Below, piece by piece: positions 37,614 through 47,812 of a DNA stretch of 64,000 nt. The position numbers and the translations under genes are program-made. Position 1 is the stretch's first letter, and each line of letters begins with the position of its first letter. Under the pieces are notes generated by a model. It ran no database searches and had not been told where the DNA came from. It saw nothing but the letters and a program-made list of their open reading frames with translations. Source of the stretch: Nitrospirota bacterium (GTDB lineage Bacteria > Nitrospirota > JACRHL01); assembly GCA_029881725.1 (NCBI GenBank), contig JAOUMB010000009.1, positions 1-64,000 on the forward strand, given 5' to 3'.

Positions 37614-40094
37614 CTAGGCCACCACATTGACCAGCTTTCCGGGCACATAAATCACGCGCCGTGGCGATTTTCCGTCCAGTTGGACGGAGACTTTTTCACA
37701 GGCCAGCGCCGCCGCCTTCACCGACTCCTCATCGGTTTCCACCGGCAATTCCACCCGATCCCTCAGTTTTCCGTTCACCTGGACGATAATGGTCATGCTT
37801 TCGGCCACCAGCCAATCCGGGTCGGCTTGCGGCCACGGCTGGTGACACACCAGATCCTCCCCGCCGATTACCGGCCACAATTCCTCCGCCATGTGCGGAC
37901 CGAACGGCGCCAGAAGCAGCACCATAATGCGCGATGTCTCGCGCAGGGTGGCGCCGTCCCCCGCCGCGCCCTTACCCTCGACGATACGCGTCTTGAACTC
38001 GCTGGCCGCGTTGAGCAACTCCATCTGCGCCGCAATGGCGGTATTGAACTGGTAACTGCGCTCGATATCGTCGGTTACCTTGGCAATGGTGCGGTGGGTT
38101 GCCCGTTTCAGGTCGCGGGCCTCGGAAGAGAGCTCCACCGGCCCGGAATCGGCGGGCGGCAGATCGTGCGCCAGGCTCCACACCCGCTTCAGGAATCGGT
38201 GCGCCCCCTCCACGCCGGAATCGGACCACTCCAGATCCCGCTCCGGCGGCGCTGCAAACAGGATAAAAAGCCGTGCGGTGTCCGCCCCGTAACGGTCCAT
38301 CAGTGCCGCCGGGTCCACCACATTGCCCTTGCTCTTGGACATCTTGGCCCCATCCTTGATCACCATCCCCTGAGTCAGCAGACGGCGGAACGGTTCCGAT
38401 ACGGTGGTCAGCCCCACGTCACGCAGCAGCTTGGTGAAAAAACGTGCGTACAACAGGTGCAAAATGGCGTGCTCAATGCCACCGATGTACTGATCCACTG
38501 GCAACCATCGGTCAGCCTGGGTGGGATCCAGCATGCGCCCGGTCCCATCACGGGTACCCTGACAGGTGTAACGCGCAAAGTACCAGGACGAGTCGATAAA
38601 GGTGTCCATGGTATCCGTATCGCGCCGGGCGCTCTTGCCGCAACGGGGACAGTCAACCGCATGAAATTCGGGGCTCTGGGCCAGATAGGAACCGGTCTCC
38701 GGCAGTTGCACACCGATGGGCAATTTAACCGGCAGCAATTCCTCGGGAACCGGCACCATGCCACAGGCGGCACAATGGATCACCGGGATGGGCGTTCCCC
38801 AGTAGCGCTGGCGGCTGATGCCCCAGTCGCGCAGGCGGAAATTGATGGTGCGCCGTCCCGCGCCCCCGGCCTCCAGCCGGTCGGCCACGGCCCCCTTTCC
38901 GGCCTGGCTGGGCATGCCATCGAACGGCTCGCCGGAGTTGATCATTCGACCGGGTCCGGTATGGGCCTCCCGCATGGTGGCTGGATCCAGTGGCTCACCA
39001 TTCGGCTGAATCACCACCCGAATCGGCAGGTTGTATTTTTTTGCAAACTCGAAATCACGCTGGTCGTGGGCCGGAACCGCCATCACCGCGCCGGTTCCGT
39101 AACCCATCAACACGAAGTTACCCACGTAGACCGGGATTGGCTCTCCGGTGAGCGGGTGAATCGCCACCCGGCCGGTGTCCATGCCACGTTTTTCCAGGGC
39201 CTCCATGGCCGCCTCCGACACCGCATGACGCTTGCATTCCTCGATGAACGCGGCCAGTTTCGGATTGCCGGCAGCCGCGGCTTCAGCCAGAGGGTGGCCG
39301 GGGGCCACCGAAATAAAGGTCACCCCCATGAAGGTATCAGGCCGGGTGGTATACACGGCCAGCGAATCGGGGCCGGCGCCTGAAGCCTCCAACGCGAAGG
39401 TGATCTCCACCCCTTCGGAGCGCCCGATCCAGTTTTTCTGCATCGCCACCACCCGTTCCGGCCAGCCGTCCAGGGTGTCTAGGTCGTCCAGAAGTTCCTG
39501 GGCATAGTCAGTGATGCGAAGACACCACTGCTCCAGTTCCCGCGCGGTGACCGGGGTATCGCAGCGCCAGCACGCGCCGTCCACCACCTGCTCGTTGGCC
39601 AGCACCGTGTGGCAGGGGTCGCACCAGTTCACCTGGCTGGCCTTTCGGTAGGCAATGCCTTTTTCAAGCAACTTCAGAAACAGCCACTGGTTCCATCGGT
39701 AGTATTCCGGCTCGCAGGTGGCCAACTCCCGCGACCAGTCGTAGGAAAGGCCCAGTCGCTGCATCTGGCCACGCATGTCGGCAATGTTGGAGCGGGTCCA
39801 TTCGTCCGGCGGCAGCTTGTGTTTGATGGCGGCGTTTTCGGCGGGCAGGCCGAAGGCGTCCCACCCCATCGGATACAGCACGTTGAAACCGCGCATGCGT
39901 TTGTAACGCGCAATGACGTCGCCGATGGAATAGTTGCGCACATGCCCCATGTGAATTTTCCCGGAGGGGTACGGAAACATTTCCAGGCAGTAGAAACGCG
40001 GGCGGGAATCGTCGTCAGAGACGGCAAAGCTGTTCTCCGCACGCCAGTGTTCCTGCCAGCGGCGCTCAATGGATTGGGGATCGTAAGCGGTCAC
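37614..40094 (-). CDS. leuS: Leucyl-tRNA synthetase
   Basis: 826 residues. Class I signature [14 protein letters not shown] near 48 and [12 protein letters not shown] near 590. The CP1 editing domain is present (about 225-415, with [11 protein letters not shown]). A Zn-type CAACG segment sits near 445. Normal length for bacterial LeuRS. It charges tRNA-Leu in the cytoplasm. Confidence 0.96.
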   Translation of the reverse strand: MTAYDPQSIERRWQEHWRAENSFAVSDDDSRPRFYCLEMFPYPSGKIHMGHVRNYSIGDVIARYKRMRGFNVLYPMGWDAFGLPAENAAIKHKLPPDEWTRSNIADMRGQMQRLGLSYDWSRELATCEPEYYRWNQWLFLKLLEKGIAYRKASQVNWCDPCHTVLANEQVVDGACWRCDTPVTARELEQWCLRITDYAQELLDDLDTLDGWPERVVAMQKNWIGRSEGVEITFALEASGAGPDSLAVYTTRPDTFMGVTFISVAPGHPLAEAAAAGNPKLAAFIEECKRHAVSEAAMEALEKRGMDTGRVAIHPLTGEPIPVYVGNFVLMGYGTGAVMAVPAHDQRDFEFAKKYNLPIRVVIQPNGEPLDPATMREAHTGPGRMINSGEPFDGMPSQAGKGAVADRLEAGGAGRRTINFRLRDWGISRQRYWGTPIPVIHCAACGMVPVPEELLPVKLPIGVQLPETGSYLAQSPEFHAVDCPRCGKSARRDTDTMDTFIDSSWYFARYTCQGTRDGTGRMLDPTQADRWLPVDQYIGGIEHAILHLLYARFFTKLLRDVGLTTVSEPFRRLLTQGMVIKDGAKMSKSKGNVVDPAALMDRYGADTARLFILFAAPPERDLEWSDSGVEGAHRFLKRVWSLAHDLPPADSGPVELSSEARDLKRATHRTIAKVTDDIERSYQFNTAIAAQMELLNAASEFKTRIVEGKGAAGDGATLRETSRIMVLLLAPFGPHMAEELWPVIGGEDLVCHQPWPQADPDWLVAESMTIIVQVNGKLRDRVELPVETDEESVKAAALACEKVSVQLDGKSPRRVIYVPGKLVNVVA

Positions 40095-40336
40095 GGCGGT
40101 CCGGGAAATTCAGGGGTCGATGACGGGCGGCTCGGCCGCCGTGGAATCACCGCGGCTTTCACCCGCAACGGGCTCGCCTTCCAAGGGAAAACGGGTGCCC
40201 CGGAGGGGTTTTGCGGCCGGCGAAGCCTAGCATGTGGCGGGCGGTCCCCGCAAGGCGAAGCGGGTGGTTGACGTTGTGGACAACCCCGCTTTCATGGTAA
40301 CGTTTCTCCTCTTTTCACGCCGCGAAATCACACACC

Positions 40337-41746
40337 ATGACCTCAGTCGACCTCAAACTGCCGGTGGTGGCCCTGGTGGGCCGCCCCAACGTGGGCAAAT
40401 CCACCCTGTTCAACCGCATTGCCGGCAAACGCGTGGCCATTGTGCTGGACACCCCGGGGGTGACCCGGGACCGCCACTATCTGGAGGTGGAATGGGGCCG
40501 CATGCGCTTCACGCTGGTGGACACCGGCGGCGTGGACCTGGCGGAGGAAACCGGCCAGTTGGACCACGAAGTAGGGGAGCAGAGCCTCAAAACCCTGGCT
40601 GAGGCCGACGTGGTGCTGTTCATTACCGACGCCCGCGAGGGAATTACCCCTGCTGACCGGGAGATTGCCGACCGGCTGCGCAAGTCTGGGGTGGCGGTGG
40701 CGCATCTGGCCAACAAGGCCGACAGCGAGGCGGTCAGCCACGATGCCCTGGGGGATTCCCAGATCGGCTTCGAACCGTTCATTCCCGTCTCCGCGGAGCA
40801 CGGGCGTGGACTGGACGAGCTGTATGACCTGCTGCGCGAACGGCTGCCGGAGTGGGAAACCCCGCCGGAAGAGACCGAACAGGAGCCGGACACGGCCACC
40901 CGCGTAGCGGTGGTGGGCCGACCCAACACGGGCAAGAGCACCCTGATCAACCGGCTGCTCGGTGAAGAGCGGCTGGTGGTGAGCAACGTCCCCGGCACCA
41001 CCCGCGATGCCATTGACTCGGAAGTCACCTTCAAGGAACAGCCCTACCTGTTCATCGATACCGCCGGCATCCGCCGCCGGGGAAAGATCACCCGGGGCGT
41101 GGAGCGGGCCATGCTGACCCGCACCATGGAGGCGCTGAAGCGCGCCGAGGTGGCGGTACTGCTGATGGACGCATCAGAGGGTGTCACCGAGCAGGACACC
41201 AAAATCGCCGGACTGGTGCTGAATTCCCACCGGGCCTGCGTACTCGGGATCAACAAGTGGGACTTGCACAAGGGCGACGATGAAGCCAGACAGGGGGCAC
41301 TAAGCGAAATCTCCCGTCACTTCCCGTTTCTGGTCCACGCCCCGACCGTGTTCCTGTCCGGACAGACCGGTTTCCACCTGACCCAGTTGTTTACCGCGGT
41401 CGACAAGGTGGGGGCGGGCTTCCGCCTGCGCATCGGCACCGGCGAACTGAACCGCACCATTGAGGGGCTGATCCAACGCCAGGCGCCCCCCAACCATAAG
41501 CACCGGGCAGTACGCATCTACTACGCCACCCAGGTGGGTGCCGCACCGCCGCGTTTCGTGCTGTTCGTGAACATGCCGGACGGTATCACGGACTCCTACA
41601 AGCGGTACCTGGAAAACGGCCTGCGGGAAGCGTTCGGATTTCAGGGAGTGCCGCTGCACATCGCCGTGCGCCACCGGGACAAGGAAAAGCGCGAGGTGAG
41701 CCGGCGCAGCGTCAGCAGTCGCCGGGGCAAGCCCGCCCGCCGCTAA
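40337..41746 (+). CDS. der: Ribosome-assembly GTPase Der (EngA)
   Basis: 469 residues with two tandem GTPase domains: GRPNVGKSTLFNRIAG near 15 with DTPGVTRD and NKAD, and GRPNTGKSTLINRLLG near 195 with VPGTTRDAID and NKWD. The C-terminal KH-like domain follows (VRIYYATQVGAAPPRFVLFVN). It acts in late 50S assembly. The C-terminus is Arg/Ser-rich. Confidence 0.95.
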   Translation: MTSVDLKLPVVALVGRPNVGKSTLFNRIAGKRVAIVLDTPGVTRDRHYLEVEWGRMRFTLVDTGGVDLAEETGQLDHEVGEQSLKTLAEADVVLFITDAREGITPADREIADRLRKSGVAVAHLANKADSEAVSHDALGDSQIGFEPFIPVSAEHGRGLDELYDLLRERLPEWETPPEETEQEPDTATRVAVVGRPNTGKSTLINRLLGEERLVVSNVPGTTRDAIDSEVTFKEQPYLFIDTAGIRRRGKITRGVERAMLTRTMEALKRAEVAVLLMDASEGVTEQDTKIAGLVLNSHRACVLGINKWDLHKGDDEARQGALSEISRHFPFLVHAPTVFLSGQTGFHLTQLFTAVDKVGAGFRLRIGTGELNRTIEGLIQRQAPPNHKHRAVRIYYATQVGAAPPRFVLFVNMPDGITDSYKRYLENGLREAFGFQGVPLHIAVRHRDKEKREVSRRSVSSRRGKPARR

Positions 41747-41752
41747 CGGGGG

Positions 41753-42316
41753 TCAGGACGCCACCAGCTTGTACAGCACTTCAGAGCGGGACGAGGCGCC
41801 CATTTTGGACATGATGGTCTTGATGTGGTCCTTGACCGTGTATTCGGAGATGAACAGCAACTCGGCAATCTCCTTGTTGCCCTTGCCGTAATACAGAAGC
41901 CGTACCACGTCCTGCTCCCGGCGCGAGGTGTGGTAACGGCGGCGCACCGCGTCAAAATCCACCTCCCGTTCCAGGGCCACGGTCTCGATCAGCACCATTA
42001 CCATCGGCTGCACGCCGGGGGCACCGGGAGCCAATAACTGGGCACGCAGGCCAAAATGGCCCCCGGCTTCCTCATGAATCGCGTAGGCGCATTGCCCTCC
42101 CGTGGTACCGGTAAGCACCTGACGGGCGGTCAGTCGCGTTTGGCGGGCCAGTGGGCCATCCCCCGCGCCGGGCGCGCTTTCCCCCACCTGGAGCAACGCC
42201 GACGCCTCGGTATTGGCGGACACCAGCCCTCCCTGCTCATCGATCAGCACCAGGCCGGGCTGGCGGCGCTTGCGCAAAATGGCTAACGGATCGGGCTCGA
42301 AAGGGGGCTGGGTCAT
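41753..42316 (-). CDS. LuxR-type response regulator-like transcription factor
   Basis: 187 residues. The C-terminal LuxR helix-turn-helix is clear at about 129-185 (TSRREQDVVRLLYYGKGNKE, then IAELLFISEYTVKDHIKTI). The N-terminal half is PAS-like (LVLIDEQGGLVSANTEAS), not a receiver domain, so it probably senses a ligand or redox state directly. It ends six bases from der on the opposite strand and is divergent from the TerB-like gene. Target genes unknown. Confidence 0.82.
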   Translation of the reverse strand: MTQPPFEPDPLAILRKRRQPGLVLIDEQGGLVSANTEASALLQVGESAPGAGDGPLARQTRLTARQVLTGTTGGQCAYAIHEEAGGHFGLRAQLLAPGAPGVQPMVMVLIETVALEREVDFDAVRRRYHTSRREQDVVRLLYYGKGNKEIAELLFISEYTVKDHIKTIMSKMGASSRSEVLYKLVAS

Positions 42317-42473
42317 GGTCGTTCAGGGCTCACCGGAAATGATTGAATAGGAGGCATAACGCCACCCCTCTCTCATCGCCTGAAACCGCCCGCGACTTGA
42401 GCGGCGGGGTCGACAAATCCTCTACGAACCGGCACCATATCCGGTGTTATTCACCCCCGATTTCCCAACCGCC

Positions 42474-42959
42474 ATGCTTGACGCCATCCAACGTTTTTTC
42501 AAAAACCACATGCAGGACGAAGCCCGGGCGATCACCGACCGCGCCGCCACCCCACATGCCCTGAGGGTGGCCACCGCCGCAGTCCTGGTGGAAGCCATGC
42601 GCGCCGACAGCCAGGTGTCGGCGGAGGAGCGGGAGGCCCTGCAGGGGGCCTTGGGAGCCAAGTTCGAGTTGCCGCCGGATGAAGTGAGGGAACTGATCGC
42701 CCTGGCTGAACAGGAGGCGGCGGTGGCTACCTCCCTGTACCAGTTCACCCACCTGATCGATAAGGGGTTCAGCCATGAGCAAAAGACCCGCGTGGTGGAA
42801 TTGCTGTGGCAAGTGGCCTTCGCCGACGGTCATCTGGAAGCGCGCGAGGAGGCCGTCGTGCGCCGCGTGGCCGACCTGATCCACGTGCCGCACAAGACCT
42901 ACGTGGACGCCAAGATTCGTGCGCGGGCAGAGGCCCCGGATCCGGGGAAGTCCGAATAA
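42474..42959 (+). CDS. TerB-like helical protein
   Basis: 161 residues from the ATG at 42474. All-helical, with two copies of the TerB pattern: ATAAVLVEAMRADSQVSAEE and LLWQVAFADGHLEAREEAVV, both with the Ala-Asp-(Ser/Gly) turn that binds metal. The family is linked to tellurite resistance and envelope stress, but most members have no known function. It is divergent from the LuxR-type regulator. Confidence 0.75.
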   Translation: MLDAIQRFFKNHMQDEARAITDRAATPHALRVATAAVLVEAMRADSQVSAEEREALQGALGAKFELPPDEVRELIALAEQEAAVATSLYQFTHLIDKGFSHEQKTRVVELLWQVAFADGHLEAREEAVVRRVADLIHVPHKTYVDAKIRARAEAPDPGKSE

Positions 42960-42987
42960 GAAATCCGGTTGTCGGTGCGTTGGAGCC

Positions 42988-43134
42988 CTAAGGAAGCGCC
43001 TCGGCGGCAATTCGCGGCAGGGCGTTCAGCACCGAAAGCCAGGGCGGCGGGGCGTAAGCCACTGCGCCGATCATCAGCACCGTGGCCATGAACGACAATG
43101 TGAACGCGGCCAGATTGACCGCGTTCCGGTACAT
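42988..43134 (-). CDS. Tiny membrane peptide B (48 residues)
   Basis: 48 residues from ATG at 43134. One long hydrophobic helix (LAAFTLSFMATVLMIGAVAY) followed by a Pro-Pro-Pro-Trp turn and an amphipathic end. The start lies 10 bases after the stop of peptide A, with only a weak ribosome site, so it is likely translated by coupling. I recognise no family. Because it lies under the same sigma-54 promoter and c-di-GMP riboswitch as peptide A, the pair is probably regulated together. Confidence 0.6.
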   Translation of the reverse strand: MYRNAVNLAAFTLSFMATVLMIGAVAYAPPPWLSVLNALPRIAAEALP

Positions 43135-43144
43135 GATGTCGGGA

Positions 43145-43282
43145 TTATCCCGCAAGCGCGAGCGTGTAGATATCGGCACCGATCATGCCCACCACGGTGA
43201 TCGCGGTGAAAATGAATATCAGCCGTGCCTTGGCCAGCAGATCCAGGGTGTAGTTGTAGGTGACGACGGACAACGATCGCAT
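43145..43282 (-). CDS. Tiny membrane peptide A (45 residues) under a c-di-GMP riboswitch
   Basis: 45 residues from the ATG at 43282, preceded by a strong AGGAG at the right distance. N-terminal part polar with Tyr residues, then one membrane helix (LIFIFTAITVVGMIGADIYT) and a short tail. It is the first gene after a c-di-GMP-I aptamer. Its size is like CydX-type or other regulatory mini-proteins that bind a larger membrane complex, but I see no family match. Expression should follow c-di-GMP level and sigma-54 activity. Confidence 0.68.
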   Translation of the reverse strand: MRSLSVVTYNYTLDLLAKARLIFIFTAITVVGMIGADIYTLALAG

Positions 43283-43284
43283 AC

Positions 43285-43332
43285 GGAAACTCCTTCAAGC
43301 CATCACACGCACACAGCGTTCCATGGGTTTCC
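43285..43332 (-). promoter_or_regulatory. Likely riboswitch expression platform at the ribosome site
   Basis: In the mRNA, GGAAAC just after the aptamer (plus coordinates 43327-43332) can pair with GTTTCC (43285-43290), which covers the spacer and the last base of the AGGAG ribosome site (43290-43294). This suggests control of translation rather than termination; no terminator is seen. Confidence 0.5.
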
Positions 43333-43334
43333 TG

Positions 43335-43410
43335 GCAGGCCGGCCGCCTCGGTGAGGCCCGAACCTTTGCGTCCCATCCTCACGGATGGTTTGCCCCGGG
43401 CAGGGTGCCC
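43335..43410 (-). ncRNA. Cyclic-di-GMP-I (GEMM) riboswitch aptamer
   Basis: Read on the minus strand the conserved parts occur in order: GGGGCAAACC (43388-43397), a stem CCATCC/GGATGG closed by a GTGA tetraloop (43374-43389), GGGACGCAAAG (43365-43375), and the second stem beginning CGGGCCTC with GCCTC/GAGGC (43346-43358). These match the GEMM-I consensus, including the GNRA loop and the GGGACGCAAAG junction. The closing P1 stem could not be fixed by eye. It lies between a sigma-54 promoter and the first small peptide gene. Confidence 0.88.
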
Positions 43411-43440
43411 TGTTCCCGGCGGGAACGTTTCCACCAAGTG

Positions 43441-43456
43441 AGCAAGGCTTGTGCCA
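43441..43456 (-). promoter_or_regulatory. Sigma-54 promoter
   Basis: Minus strand TGGCACAAGCCTTGCT, an exact fit to the TGGCAC-N5-TTGCT consensus with the -24 GG and -12 GC correctly spaced. A start about 12 bases downstream would place the c-di-GMP aptamer near the 5' end of the transcript. An AT-rich zone upstream (43465-43505) could hold activator sites. Confidence 0.8.
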
Positions 43457-43561
43457 CCTTTCTGAATAGAACACTTTCCGTTTCAATTCATATAGTTGAG
43501 CGAAACACCCCCGCCTCACCCCCCTCGCTGGCGAGGCAAAGAACGAACATTCACAGGGCAA

Positions 43562-44296
43562 TTATTTGCCCATTGTAACGCCACCGCCTGCCCCTTCAAG
43601 AATCTCCGTGGCGATTGCGCGTGCCGCAGCCACCCGGTCGGGGGCGTCGCGGATGGGACGGCCAATCACCAGATAATCAGCTCCGGCGGCCAGCGCGGCG
43701 ACCGGTGTGGCCACCCGGCTCTGGTCACCCACGGCGGCGCCGGCCGGGCGAATGCCGGGGGTAACAATGATAAAATCCGGCCCCGACTCCATCCGTACCC
43801 GGCGCGCTTCATTACCGGAACAGACCACCCCGGCACACCCGGCTTCGCGGGCCATGCGCGCACGACGCGCCACCAGCCGTTCCGGGTCCAGCAGGGATTT
43901 TTTCAATCCCAGGTCCGCCAGACTGTCCGGCCCCAGACTAGTCAGGGCGGTCACCGCCAGAATATCGACGCCAGGTGCCAGCCTGGAAACCGGACGATGC
44001 ATCCCGATCAGTGCATCCGCATGCACCGTAATCAAGCGCGGACCCAGCGCCGCCACGGAACGCAGCGCCGCTGCCACGGTGGCTGGAATATCGTGCAATT
44101 TCAGGTCGAGGAACACCTCCTGCCCCATCTCCCGCACCATTCTCACCACCGGGGGACCTTCCCGCCGGAACAGTTCCAACCCCACCTTGAACATGCCGAC
44201 CGCGCCCGCCAGTTCCTTCACGTGAAGCCGGGCCGTCTCCAGATCAGGGACGTCGAGTGCATAGATAATGCGCTTTTCAGGAGTCAGTGTAGTCAT
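43562..44296 (-). CDS. pyrF: Orotidine 5'-phosphate decarboxylase
   Basis: 244 residues (an ATG six bases upstream is equally possible). The core motifs are [33 protein letters not shown] (Asp-Lys-x-x-Asp catalytic set) and IIVTPGIRP. It makes UMP in pyrimidine synthesis. It is divergent from copA. Confidence 0.93.
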   Translation of the reverse strand: MTTLTPEKRIIYALDVPDLETARLHVKELAGAVGMFKVGLELFRREGPPVVRMVREMGQEVFLDLKLHDIPATVAAALRSVAALGPRLITVHADALIGMHRPVSRLAPGVDILAVTALTSLGPDSLADLGLKKSLLDPERLVARRARMAREAGCAGVVCSGNEARRVRMESGPDFIIVTPGIRPAGAAVGDQSRVATPVAALAAGADYLVIGRPIRDAPDRVAAARAIATEILEGAGGGVTMGK

Positions 44297-44402
44297 GATC
44301 ATGGGAGTGTCTCCTGGGGGGAAGTTACAGTTTAACGCTCCGCTCCCGCCCCAACAATACCTTGAGCCGCCCCTGGGACCCTACCGGGGTTACAATTATC
44401 AG

Positions 44403-46904
44403 ATGAATCCAACCACTGCATCCGCCCCGGAGCGCGCGCCAGAACGGCACGTGATCTTGCCGATCACCGGCATGACCTGCGCCGCCTGTGCCGCCCGCAT
44501 CGAAAAGGTGCTCAACCGCGCCGACGGCGTTGTGAACGCGGAGGTGAACTTCGGCACCGAATCGGCCAGCATCACCTACGATCCGGCCACCCTTTCCACC
44601 AGCAAGTTGTTGGCAACGGTACGCAAGACCGGTTATGACGTAGCACTGGAGCAGAGCGACTTTCCGGTGGCCGGGATGAGTTGCGCCGCCTGTGCCGCCC
44701 GCATTGAAAAGGTACTGGGTCGCATGGATGGCGTAGTCGAGGCCCAGGTAAATTTCGGCAATGCCAGCGCTGTGGTGCGCCATCTGCCCACGGTGACCCT
44801 GGGCGATCTTTCCGCCGCAATAACGCGCGCCGGGTTTTCCATTCCGCAGGCGGACACCCCGGAACAGGAATCCGGCGCGACCGAGCGCGAGGCCACGCGC
44901 GAGCGCCATTCCCTGACTCGCCGGCTGGTCGTTTCGGGAGTTTTGGCACTGCTTGTCTTCGTGGGCAGCATGCCGGGCCTGTTTCCGTTTGTAGCGGTCA
45001 TTCCCGGTCGCCTTTGGTGGCTGCTTGCGCTGGCCACTCCAGTCCAGTTCTGGGCCGGATGGCCCTTCTACCGGGGCGCGTTTGCCGCCGCCCGACATGG
45101 CGGGACGGACATGAACACGCTGGTTGCCATCGGTACCAGCGCAGCCTTTTTCTACTCGGCCGCCGGGGTTTTGGCACCTGGTGTGATGACCGGCGCCGCC
45201 GGCGGTGGGGAGGTACATGTCTATTTCGACACCGCGGCGGTGATTATCACCCTGATTTTGTTGGGCCGCACCCTGGAGGCCCGCGCCCGGGGACACACCT
45301 CGGACGCCATCCGCCGTCTGATGGGCCTTGCACCGCGCACCGCCCGGGTAATCCGGGACGGAGTGGAGACGGAAATCCCAATGGAGCAGGTAATCCCCGG
45401 CGACCGGGTGGTGGTGAAACCGGGGCAGAAGATTCCGGTGGACGGCACGGTTGCCGAGGGTCACTCCACGGTGGATGAAAGCATGCTGACCGGGGAACCG
45501 ATTCCCGTGGAAAAAAAAGCGGGCGATCCGGTCATTGGTGGCACCCTGAACAAAACCGGGGCCTTCCATTTCACCGCCACGCGGGTGGGGCGCGACACTG
45601 CACTGGCGCACATTATCGACATGGTCCGCAAGGCGCAGGGTTCCAAGGCTCCTATCCAGCGGGTAGCGGACCGGGTGGCGGGTATTTTCGTGCCGGTGGT
45701 GCTGGGCATCGCCGCGCTCACCTTTGCGGTGTGGATGATCGTGGGACCGGAACCGCGCTTCCTTACCGCCATGATGGTATGCGTGACCGTATTGATCATT
45801 GCCTGCCCCTGCTCATTGGGACTGGCCACGCCAACTGCGATTATGGCCGGCACCGGGCGCGGCGCGGAACTGGGTGTGCTGATCAAGGGGGGGGAAAGCC
45901 TGGAGGGAGCACACCGCATCACCACCGTGGTATTCGACAAAACCGGCACCCTTACCCATGGTCGCCCGGAAGTCACCGATTTGCACGTGACCGATGGGGA
46001 CGAAGTCACCCTGCTTGCACTGGCCGCCGGGGTTGAAAGGGCTTCTGAGCATCCCCTCGCCCAGGCAGTACTGGAGGCCGCCGCGCATCGTCAGGCCGAG
46101 CCGGTCACCGTGGAGCGTTTCGAGGCGCTGGCCGGACGCGGCGTGTCCGCCACCGTGGATGGAGCGACCATATTGCTGGGCAACGAGCGGCTGATGGCCG
46201 AGCAGGGGGTGGATATAACCCCGGTGGTGACGTGTCTGGAGCAGATTACCGGAGAAGGTAAAACACCGGTGTTGGTGGCCCGCCAGGGGAACCTTCTCGG
46301 ACTGCTGGCGGTAGCGGACCGGGAAAAACCGGAAGCCCGCGCGGCGGTTGCCGCCCTGCACGCCTTGGGCCTGACCGTCGCCATGATCAGTGGCGACAAC
46401 CGCCGTACCGCGGAGGCGGTGGCGGCACGCCTGGGCATCGACCGCGTGCTGGCCGAGGTGCTCCCTCAGGACAAGGCCGAGGAGGTGGAGCGCCTGCAAC
46501 AGGCGGGAGAGGTGGTGGCCATGGTGGGTGACGGCATCAACGATGCCCCGGCACTGGCCCGAGCCGACCTGGGCATTGCCTTGGGCACCGGCACCGACGT
46601 GGCCATGGAAGCCGCCGATGTCACCTTGATGCGCGGCGACGTGATGGGCGTGGTGGCCGCCATTGAGTTGTCCCGCCAGACCATGCGTACCATCCGCCAG
46701 AACCTGTTCTGGGCCTTTGGCTACAACACCGCCGGCATCCCCATCGCGGCGGGGGTACTGTACCCCTTTACCGGACTGCTGCTGTCGCCCATCATTGCCG
46801 CCACCGCAATGGCGTTCTCCTCCGTCTCCGTGGTCAGCAATTCGTTGCGGCTCAAACGGTTTACGCCCCGCCTGGCTACGTTGCCCAAGGCCGGGCCAAA
46901 TTGA
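44403..46904 (+). CDS. copA: Copper-exporting P1B-type ATPase CopA
   Basis: 833 residues from the ATG at 44403. Two heavy-metal-associated domains with [15 protein letters not shown] (near 20) and [15 protein letters not shown] (near 90), nearly the same sequence, so recently duplicated or under selection. Membrane metal site CPC in [12 protein letters not shown] near 467, phosphorylation site DKTGTLTHG near 512 and hinge [14 protein letters not shown] near 708. The CPC signature and the double CxxC metal-binding domains point to Cu(I) export across the inner membrane. No copper regulator is adjacent. Confidence 0.93.
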   Translation: MNPTTASAPERAPERHVILPITGMTCAACAARIEKVLNRADGVVNAEVNFGTESASITYDPATLSTSKLLATVRKTGYDVALEQSDFPVAGMSCAACAARIEKVLGRMDGVVEAQVNFGNASAVVRHLPTVTLGDLSAAITRAGFSIPQADTPEQESGATEREATRERHSLTRRLVVSGVLALLVFVGSMPGLFPFVAVIPGRLWWLLALATPVQFWAGWPFYRGAFAAARHGGTDMNTLVAIGTSAAFFYSAAGVLAPGVMTGAAGGGEVHVYFDTAAVIITLILLGRTLEARARGHTSDAIRRLMGLAPRTARVIRDGVETEIPMEQVIPGDRVVVKPGQKIPVDGTVAEGHSTVDESMLTGEPIPVEKKAGDPVIGGTLNKTGAFHFTATRVGRDTALAHIIDMVRKAQGSKAPIQRVADRVAGIFVPVVLGIAALTFAVWMIVGPEPRFLTAMMVCVTVLIIACPCSLGLATPTAIMAGTGRGAELGVLIKGGESLEGAHRITTVVFDKTGTLTHGRPEVTDLHVTDGDEVTLLALAAGVERASEHPLAQAVLEAAAHRQAEPVTVERFEALAGRGVSATVDGATILLGNERLMAEQGVDITPVVTCLEQITGEGKTPVLVARQGNLLGLLAVADREKPEARAAVAALHALGLTVAMISGDNRRTAEAVAARLGIDRVLAEVLPQDKAEEVERLQQAGEVVAMVGDGINDAPALARADLGIALGTGTDVAMEAADVTLMRGDVMGVVAAIELSRQTMRTIRQNLFWAFGYNTAGIPIAAGVLYPFTGLLLSPIIAATAMAFSSVSVVSNSLRLKRFTPRLATLPKAGPN

Positions 46905-46936
46905 TTCGTATCCCGCCCGGAGCGTATTATCGCCTC

Positions 46937-47806
46937 ATGAATTTCGGTGCCCCGGACACGGAAACAGCGGTGGATCACACCCGCATCGCCCACCTGATCG
47001 CACTGCTCGGCGATGACGACCCGGACGTGGCGGAAACCATTACCACCCATCTGCGGGAAATCGGTCCGGTTGCGTTACCCGCGCTGCAGGCGGCGGAAAA
47101 GGAGGCCTCCCCCCCCCTGAAAGGGCGCGCCGCCACGCTGATCCGCGAGTTGCTCGAGGCTCAATTGCTGGAGGAATTGCGCGCCTTCGGGCGCGAGGGA
47201 TGCCCCAACCTCGAAGAGGGTTTATACCTGCTGGCCCGGTTGCACACCCCGAACCTGGACCCGACGGTCTGCACCCGTTCCCTGACACGCATGACCGAAG
47301 ATCTGATGGTCCGTCTGGATCCGGGGGAGGGAGTGGCCGGCATGGTTTCTTGTTTTTCCCGCTACCTGTATGGCGAACTGGGCTTCCACGGCAACCTGTC
47401 GGATTACTACAACCCGGACAACAGCTACCTGAACACCCTTTTGATCACCCGCGCCGGTATCCCCATCAGTCTGTCAGCGTTGTATCTTGTGCTGACGCGG
47501 CGGCTGGGACTGGCGGTTACCGGGGCCGGCCTGCCCGGCCATTTTCTGGTCTGCTTCAACGAAGGCAACCGTCGGTGGGTGATCGACCCCTTTCACCGGG
47601 GGCGTGTGCTGGATCGGGAGGGGTGCGAAGACTTGCTGCGCGGCATCGGTCTGAGTTACGAGGAGCGCTACCTGGACCCGGTGGATAACCGCTACATCCT
47701 GGAGCGGTCACTCAAAAACCTGATATCGATCTATTCGGAACGCAACGAACCCGAGGCACTGGAGCGTCATCAGAAGGCGATGGACGCCCTGCGCGGCAAG
47801 GAGTGA
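46937..47806 (+). CDS. SirB1-family transglutaminase-like protein
   Basis: 289 residues from the ATG at 46937. The N-terminal part has HEAT-like helices (LIALLGDDDPDVAETI), and the core has the SirB1 transglutaminase-like motif: YNPDNSYLNTLLITRAGIPI (in two adjacent pieces) and GLPGHFLVCFN, ending in a TPR-like helix pair with RYILERSLKNL. The Cys nucleophile normally found in transglutaminases is replaced by Ser/Asn in this family. Function in this organism is unknown. Confidence 0.85.
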   Translation: MNFGAPDTETAVDHTRIAHLIALLGDDDPDVAETITTHLREIGPVALPALQAAEKEASPPLKGRAATLIRELLEAQLLEELRAFGREGCPNLEEGLYLLARLHTPNLDPTVCTRSLTRMTEDLMVRLDPGEGVAGMVSCFSRYLYGELGFHGNLSDYYNPDNSYLNTLLITRAGIPISLSALYLVLTRRLGLAVTGAGLPGHFLVCFNEGNRRWVIDPFHRGRVLDREGCEDLLRGIGLSYEERYLDPVDNRYILERSLKNLISIYSERNEPEALERHQKAMDALRGKE

Positions 47807-47812
47807 ACGCCC

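Noticed and set aside
43074-43298. A 74-codon minus-strand frame over the small peptide genes
   Set aside because: It has no ribosome site and its His/Arg/Cys-rich product is unlike a protein; the 45- and 48-residue frames have better starts and clear membrane helices.
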